Shown piece after piece: positions 59,698 through 64,000 of a DNA stretch of 64,000 nt (its first letter is position 1; each line of letters starts with the position of its first letter). A model generated the notes under the pieces. The model saw nothing but the letters and a program-made list of their open reading frames with translations, ran no database searches and had not been told where the DNA came from. The DNA is from Candidatus Melainabacteria bacterium MEL.A1 (lineage in GTDB: Bacteria > Cyanobacteriota > Vampirovibrionia > Gastranaerophilales > Gastranaerophilaceae). Location: the NCBI GenBank assembly GCA_001765415.1, contig CP017245.1, positions 1-64,000 on the forward strand. Reading direction: 5' to 3'. Both the position numbers and the translations under genes were made by a program.

Positions 59698-61740
59698 TTA
59701 GTTCGGTGTTACATCAAGCCACAAAGTTTGATATGGAGCCAATCTTAAATGCATCATTTTATTTTTTAATGAAATATTAACTTTTATATTATCGCCATTA
59801 ATTAAGTTTTTTAATTTCGTAATATTTCCATTATTTTTTAAAATAATATCTATTGGCAAAGTAACATCTGCGTATAATTTTTCTTTTGATAAATTATTAA
59901 TAACAAGAATCTGTTGATTTTTATTTTTTCTTAAATAAGCAAAATTACTCTTTGATTTTGTAGGCAATAATTCAAATTCTCCATCAACCATTACTGGGAG
60001 AGATTTTCTTACTTTAATCAAATTATGAACCTTGCAATATACTTGTGAATTAAATTTGTAATAACCTTGTGATGAACCATAGAATAATTTTGCAGAAACC
60101 TTTCCTCGGTTAATATCCCTTGAGTCAAACACAGATAATAAATTTGCTATTTTGTTTTTTGAACGGATTAATGCCGATTCCTTTGCATTCTCAAAATTAT
60201 TTGTTACACCAATCTCATCTCCATAGTAAATAATAGGAATACCTGGTAGTGAAAATAAAATAGAATAGGCAACTTCAATATGATTCGGGTTTTTATCTAA
60301 AAAATTTGCAAGTCTTCCACTTATTCCAAAGCCCTTTCTAAATTCAAGTCCCTTCTTTACTAATTCATCGTAGACAATTTTTCTTACATCAGGATTTACC
60401 ATTTCCAAAGTTAATTCATCATGTACTCTTAAAAACAGTCCCCAAGCAGCACTTTTGGGAATTTGTGGTGTATCTTTGTAAGCATCAATAAAATATTGTT
60501 TATCTTCTGTGACTAATGTTGCCCAAATTGCAGGCATATATGGAAAGTGATAAGCAATTTGAGCTTCATTAGTTCTTTTTATTTTTTTTGTATCATTGTT
60601 GATTTGTATATCGACTTCTCTTTCTTTTCCAAAATAAGGTAAAATATCTTTAGGTTGTTGACATGCTTCAACCTGGATAACACTCGAAGGTGCTATCAAC
60701 TGAATATAATTGCTTAATATTTTGATTACAGAATGTGTTCTTGGTAAATTTTCTGCATTTGTCCCTTTTTCCTTTATTAAATAAGGAATTGCGTCCATCC
60801 TAAAGATATCAATTCCTAAATTTGCCCAATTGGTTATTGTATCTAAAGCATAATAGAGAACTTCAGGGTTTTCCCAATTGATATCAAGTTGGAATGGATA
60901 AAAAGTGTGATATAAATAATAATCCTTATTATTAACCGTGACTTTCCTATAATTATTTTCTACATTTTCAGGAAAAATTAACCTTCGTTTCGAAATTTTA
61001 CCATCATCTTCTATATATTCTACAATTGTACCAAGTTTTTCATCTTGATATTTTCTGTATTTTGGTTCTTTATCTGTGTACACAAAATATTTTAAAGCAC
61101 TTTCATCTCCATTTTCTAATCTTTTAAACCATTCATGTTCAGAGGACAGGTGATTAAGAACCAAATCAGCTTTTATTTTAAATCCATATGCTTTTGCTTG
61201 TTTCGCAAATGAAGTAAACTCTTCCATTCCTCCCAAATTTTGCCTTACTGATTTTGGGTTTTTAACGTCAAACCCCGCATCTTTCATTGGGCTATCCGCA
61301 AATGGGAGCATATATAGAGTTGTAACCCCTAATTCTTTTAAATAATCTAACATTTGTGTAGTATCTTTAAAGGTATTAGGCTTATTTTGTTGTACAACTC
61401 CAAATTGGTCAACATAAAACATATAGATAATTTCTTCTTTATACCAATCTGATTTTCTGGTTAAATCTTGTTGTTTTAAATTTTCAGACCTTAATTTAAT
61501 AGATGTCATTGCCTTAGCAATAATAGTTTGATATATTTCATCAGTTTTTCCCTTGCCATAAACATCTTCTATGGCCTCTTTTAATTCTTTTGAGATTTTA
61601 TTATCTATTTTGTATTCAAAATTGGAATTAGATACTTCTGTTGTGTTTTGATACTTTTCATTAACAATATTAACTTCAGCATAACATAAGCTATTTAATA
61701 ACAATATAGTTAAAAATATTCTTATCATACATTTTTTCAT
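59698..61740 (-). CDS. secreted GH13 enzyme, trehalose-synthase-like
   Basis: About 680 residues. A signal peptide (MKKCMIRIFLTILLLNSLCYA) is followed by a GH13 TIM barrel. VLNHLSSEHEWF, FRMDAIPYLI, KGTNAENLPRTH, VQVEACQQPKDI and FLRVHDELTLEM closely follow trehalose synthase (TreS) and related maltose/trehalose enzymes. A family TreS would have LLAEANQWP and FLRNHDELTLEM; here the Glu and Asp/His catalytic residues are retained. TreS is normally cytoplasmic, so an exported version may be a maltose or trehalose-degrading enzyme. ATG 61740 (or TTG 61746) is the start. Unpaired in the window. Confidence 0.82.
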   Translation of the reverse strand: MKKCMIRIFLTILLLNSLCYAEVNIVNEKYQNTTEVSNSNFEYKIDNKISKELKEAIEDVYGKGKTDEIYQTIIAKAMTSIKLRSENLKQQDLTRKSDWYKEEIIYMFYVDQFGVVQQNKPNTFKDTTQMLDYLKELGVTTLYMLPFADSPMKDAGFDVKNPKSVRQNLGGMEEFTSFAKQAKAYGFKIKADLVLNHLSSEHEWFKRLENGDESALKYFVYTDKEPKYRKYQDEKLGTIVEYIEDDGKISKRRLIFPENVENNYRKVTVNNKDYYLYHTFYPFQLDINWENPEVLYYALDTITNWANLGIDIFRMDAIPYLIKEKGTNAENLPRTHSVIKILSNYIQLIAPSSVIQVEACQQPKDILPYFGKEREVDIQINNDTKKIKRTNEAQIAYHFPYMPAIWATLVTEDKQYFIDAYKDTPQIPKSAAWGLFLRVHDELTLEMVNPDVRKIVYDELVKKGLEFRKGFGISGRLANFLDKNPNHIEVAYSILFSLPGIPIIYYGDEIGVTNNFENAKESALIRSKNKIANLLSVFDSRDINRGKVSAKLFYGSSQGYYKFNSQVYCKVHNLIKVRKSLPVMVDGEFELLPTKSKSNFAYLRKNKNQQILVINNLSKEKLYADVTLPIDIILKNNGNITKLKNLINGDNIKVNISLKNKMMHLRLAPYQTLWLDVTPN

Positions 61741-61989
61741 AATCAAATTTTAGCATAAAAAATTAATATTGTTATTGTTATTATTTAAAGAGATGGGTAA
61801 TATATTCATACTTATTATTTTTTTAAGAGTTTTGATAGGATTTTAAATGATTTTACCATGGGTAATCTTTTCTTATTTCCCAACCATCTTTTATGATTAA
61901 TGACAAGATTAGGTATCTTTATAGCTTTTTAAATGCTATAAAATGATTGTGATATAATAGTTTATAGTTATAATCAGGGGCGATATTTA

Positions 61990-62955
61990 ATGATGGGTAA
62001 TGAGCAGAATAATAAATTTGTTTATAGTGAAGAGTGTGACAGTTTGCTTGAAGATGCGCTAAAAACAGAGGGGATTAGCGAAACACTTCAAAAGTTTTTT
62101 TATATTATAAGTTTGTATCCTAATTGTGATTTCGCTTATTACGAAATAGGTATATATTTCAAAAATAGTGGTTTGTATAAAGATGCAATAAAGTATTTTG
62201 AAAAAGCAGAGGAAATTAATTCTAATTTTGATGAATATTTCGCAGAATTAGGTTTTTGTTACGAGGCTATAAAAAAATATAAGAAAGCAGAATATTATTA
62301 TAAAAAGGCTTTTGAAATAAATGGTAAAAATCCAAATACTAGGTATTATTGGGCTGATTATTTAGTAAATACATTAAAAGATTATGGACAAGCAGAAAAA
62401 ATAATTGAAGATCTTGTTTTTGAATATCCAGAAAACGCTGATTATCACAGATTGTATGCGGATGTTATTGCAGAATTAGGGGATGTTCAAAGAGCAAGTG
62501 ATGAATACAAGAAGGCTCTTGCTATTTCACCTGAAGATGAGGTTTTGTTAAATAACTATGGAACTTTTTTACTCAATAACGGAGAAACCGAAATTGCAAA
62601 GATTTATTTTAAAAAGGCAATAGAAATAAATCCAAACCAAGATTTGTATAAAGAAAATTTGTATTTTGCAATAAAAAGTTCGACTAAATTATACAAATTG
62701 CAAGTTAAGTATTTAAACAAAATTTTCGGACCAATTTTAGACAAACCTGCTTTAGTAACGTTTCTTTTAGCTATTTGGTTTCCGGTAACAGGGTTTGTTT
62801 TAAAATGTTCAATGAAATATTCTGAACATGTTGGAAATATGTTAATATATAAACTTACAATTGTTTTAACTCTTTTATTAGTAGTTGTTTTATTGATTTT
62901 GGCAGTTGCACAGTTTATAACTTTTGTTTTGATTAAATTGAAAATTATAAAATAA
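61990..62955 (+). CDS. TPR protein with C-terminal membrane spans
   Basis: A 321-residue protein. TPR units run from about residue 45 to 220, for example YKDAIKYFEKAEEINSNFDEYF, KKAEYYYKKAFEINGKNP and ASDEYKKALAISPEDEVLLN. Two membrane spans follow (about 250-270 and 285-315). GGGGCG precedes ATG 61990; ATG 61993 is also possible. The N-terminus carries no signal. Presumed scaffold; partner unknown. The gene at 62964 is convergent with 9 nt between. Confidence 0.8.
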   Translation: MMGNEQNNKFVYSEECDSLLEDALKTEGISETLQKFFYIISLYPNCDFAYYEIGIYFKNSGLYKDAIKYFEKAEEINSNFDEYFAELGFCYEAIKKYKKAEYYYKKAFEINGKNPNTRYYWADYLVNTLKDYGQAEKIIEDLVFEYPENADYHRLYADVIAELGDVQRASDEYKKALAISPEDEVLLNNYGTFLLNNGETEIAKIYFKKAIEINPNQDLYKENLYFAIKSSTKLYKLQVKYLNKIFGPILDKPALVTFLLAIWFPVTGFVLKCSMKYSEHVGNMLIYKLTIVLTLLLVVVLLILAVAQFITFVLIKLKIIK

Positions 62956-62963
62956 AAAGTCAA

Positions 62964-63368
62964 TTAAATGGCATCTCTGATAATTTGTATAAATATATTT
63001 GGAGAAGTTCTTTTTACTTTTTTATTCATTTTTATGTCATTTACAAAGTTTTCAGCTGGAGTTTCAAATTTGAAACTTAGGTTTTCTAACTCTATTTTAG
63101 TGTTATCTTTCATTACTAAAACAGGAATATATGAGCTAAAATGTCTATGTGAACCAAATCTATAATGTTTATTTGATTTAGTATAACCATATAGGATATC
63201 AGATTGTTTAAAAGATTGAAAATTTATACTACCTGAAATAACAGATTTTTCTTCCAAAGTGCAACCGACGTTCGGAATACAAGAAAGAGTTTGTCTTGGT
63301 ATAAACAGATAAATAAAAATAAGAAAAATTACGCATGGTAATAATATCCAAAAACTATGTTTTAGCAT
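62964..63368 (-). CDS. small membrane-anchored hypothetical protein
   Basis: A 134-residue protein with one N-terminal span (about 6-24, HSFWILLPCVIFLIFIYLF) and a soluble tail with several beta strands. Two Cys in CIPNVGCTL could form a disulfide outside the membrane. No family recognised. It is convergent with the TPR gene, and the tRNA-Tyr terminator lies upstream. Confidence 0.65.
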   Translation of the reverse strand: MLKHSFWILLPCVIFLIFIYLFIPRQTLSCIPNVGCTLEEKSVISGSINFQSFKQSDILYGYTKSNKHYRFGSHRHFSSYIPVLVMKDNTKIELENLSFKFETPAENFVNDIKMNKKVKRTSPNIFIQIIRDAI

Positions 63369-63397
63369 TGCTAATCTCCCATTTAAGTTTTTTACTA

Positions 63398-63424
63398 AAA
63401 AAGACCTCGTTATGAGGTCTTTTA
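63398..63424 (-). terminator. terminator after tRNA-Tyr
   Basis: AAAAGACCTC, loop GTTAT, GAGGTCTTTT; downstream of the tRNA genes on the minus strand. Confidence 0.85.
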
Positions 63425-63427
63425 AAA

Positions 63428-63513
<86 letters not shown>

Positions 63514-63534
63514 ATATTTAATTATCAATAAATT

Positions 63535-63606
63535 TGCCTTTGACGGGATTTGAACCCGTGGCCTCTCCCTTACCAAGGGAGTGCGCTACCCCTGCGCCAC
63601 AAAGGC
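63535..63606 (-). tRNA. tRNA-Thr (GGU)
   Basis: Acceptor GCCTTTG/CAAAGGC; anticodon stem CTCCC-TTGGTAA-GGGAG gives anticodon GGT; T arm ACGGG-TTCAAAT-CCCGT. No CCA encoded. Confidence 0.93.
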
Positions 63607-63684
63607 TTTTCTATTTCTGTTCTTTGTACGCTCTTTGGGAGTGCTTACCTCTCAAAAAAGATTATCAATCTTTTTCTCGGCAGA

Positions 63685-63722
63685 GTCCCTGCGCCACAAA
63701 GGCTAGTGCCACAAGGGCTTAT
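63685..63722 (-). pseudogene. tRNA-Thr 5'-end fragments
   Basis: On the minus strand, AGCCTTTGTGGCGCAGGG repeats the first 17 nt of the adjacent tRNA-Thr, and then diverges. A second, shorter copy of the same 5' end (AAGCCCTTGTGGCACT) lies next to it. No full tRNA can form. These look like duplication remnants. Confidence 0.5.
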
Positions 63723-63777
63723 ATTATAAAAGGGTTAGACTTATAAAAAAGTTTTAGCCCTCGTTTTTCAGAAAAAA

Positions 63778-63849
63778 TGCCGACTATAGGAATCGAACCT
63801 ACAACCTACGGTTTACAAAACCGTTGCTCTACCATTGAGCCAAGTCGGC
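63778..63849 (-). tRNA. tRNA-Thr (UGU)
   Basis: Acceptor GCCGACT/AGTCGGC; anticodon stem ACGGT-TTTGTAA-ACCGT gives anticodon TGT; T arm GTAGG-TTCGATT-CCTAT. No CCA encoded. Confidence 0.93.
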
Positions 63850-63955
63850 TAGCTACAGTTATTATTGTATAAAGAAAATAATTAAATGTCAATACTTTCT
63901 TGAGATTTTTAATATATAATATTTTTATTAGTAAAATCAGTATAGAAAGGCTAAT

Positions 63956-64000
63956 ATGTACAGATATTTTGTTCCGATATTATTATTAATGATTTCAAAT
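63956..64000 (+). CDS. 5' end of a probably exported protein, cut by the window
   Basis: ATG 63956 opens 15 codons, MYRYFVPILLLMISN, which look like the start of a signal peptide or membrane anchor. GAAAGG lies about 7 nt upstream. It runs off the right edge, so the family is unknown. Confidence 0.45.
   Translation, partial: MYRYFVPILLLMISN

Noticed and set aside
63630..63690. A fourth tRNA between the tRNA-Thr genes
   Set aside because: Only the 5' part resembles tRNA-Thr; no anticodon arm or T arm can be formed.

Overview
The window is AT-rich bacterial chromosome with dense, short-spaced genes and no phage, plasmid or transposase gene. The gene content fits a gut-type, non-photosynthetic relative of the Cyanobacteria (Melainabacteria/Vampirovibrionia, probably Gastranaerophilales). 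The main pointers are a scattered family of pseudopilin-like proteins with an FTLAEVL(V/I)TLGIIGVV start, a PDZ/radical-SAM/DUF512 protein of the type common in cyanobacteria, an SLH-domain protein, low GC, and flagellar genes split over several loci. The taxonomic call is inference from family recognition, not from a marker tree.

Layout. 1-3.6 kb: pseudopilin with a G11 tract in its leader, then a pair of unknown membrane proteins. 3.6-9.5 kb: divergent membrane glycosyltransferases, then pgpH-ybeY-dgkA. 9.5-14.8 kb: pseudopilin relic, mazG, two small unknown proteins, a PadR regulator overlapping a DUF512 radical-SAM gene, and a pseudopilin with a damaged start. 14.8-19.1 kb: mlaE-mlaF-aminotransferase operon and glnA. 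19.1-20 kb: a 0.9 kb gene-free stretch with a possible small RNA and dispersed palindromic repeats. 20-31 kb: GH38 enzyme, secreted Tyr/Asn-rich protein, fliJ-fliK-flgE-like operon, TOPRIM protein, possible cysteine peptidase, 5'-nucleotidase-like protein, fliA-like sigma factor and flhB. 31-44 kb: deoC, SulP transporter, a divergent phosphohexomutase, two tandem PlsC-like acyltransferases, a pseudopilin behind a G10 tract, a HEAT-like protein, and a transketolase-ftsE-ftsX-degenerate REC/GGDEF-isochorismatase cluster. 44-54 kb: pseudopilin, ribF, aspS, SPFH/NfeD pair, rqcH-like, Y-family polymerase, SLH protein. 54-64 kb: lysozyme-like protein, pseudopilin-MFS-exported GT8 operon, a second pair of unknown membrane proteins, secreted GH13 enzyme, TPR protein, and tRNA-Thr/Thr/Tyr.

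Most notable system. Five pseudopilin-like genes and one relic are scattered away from any pilus-assembly gene. Two share an almost identical leader cassette holding a G10/G11 tract. At 37.5 kb the G10 form reads into a stop after 13 codons, and one more G would join the start and ribosome site in frame with the pseudopilin. At 0.3 kb the G11 form is already in frame. A third copy (14.1 kb) is one base out of frame with its likely TTG start. Two leaders have dispersed palindromic repeats translated in frame inside them. This looks like slipped-strand on/off switching placed in a leader that prepilin peptidase would remove.

Other leads are a 126-137 bp element whose hairpin arms differ in sequence but stay complementary, a recurrent N-terminal F-x-(A/G) motif on otherwise unrelated proteins without Sec signals, a family of paired membrane proteins, and a perfect 9-bp inverted repeat around the start of the PadR gene.
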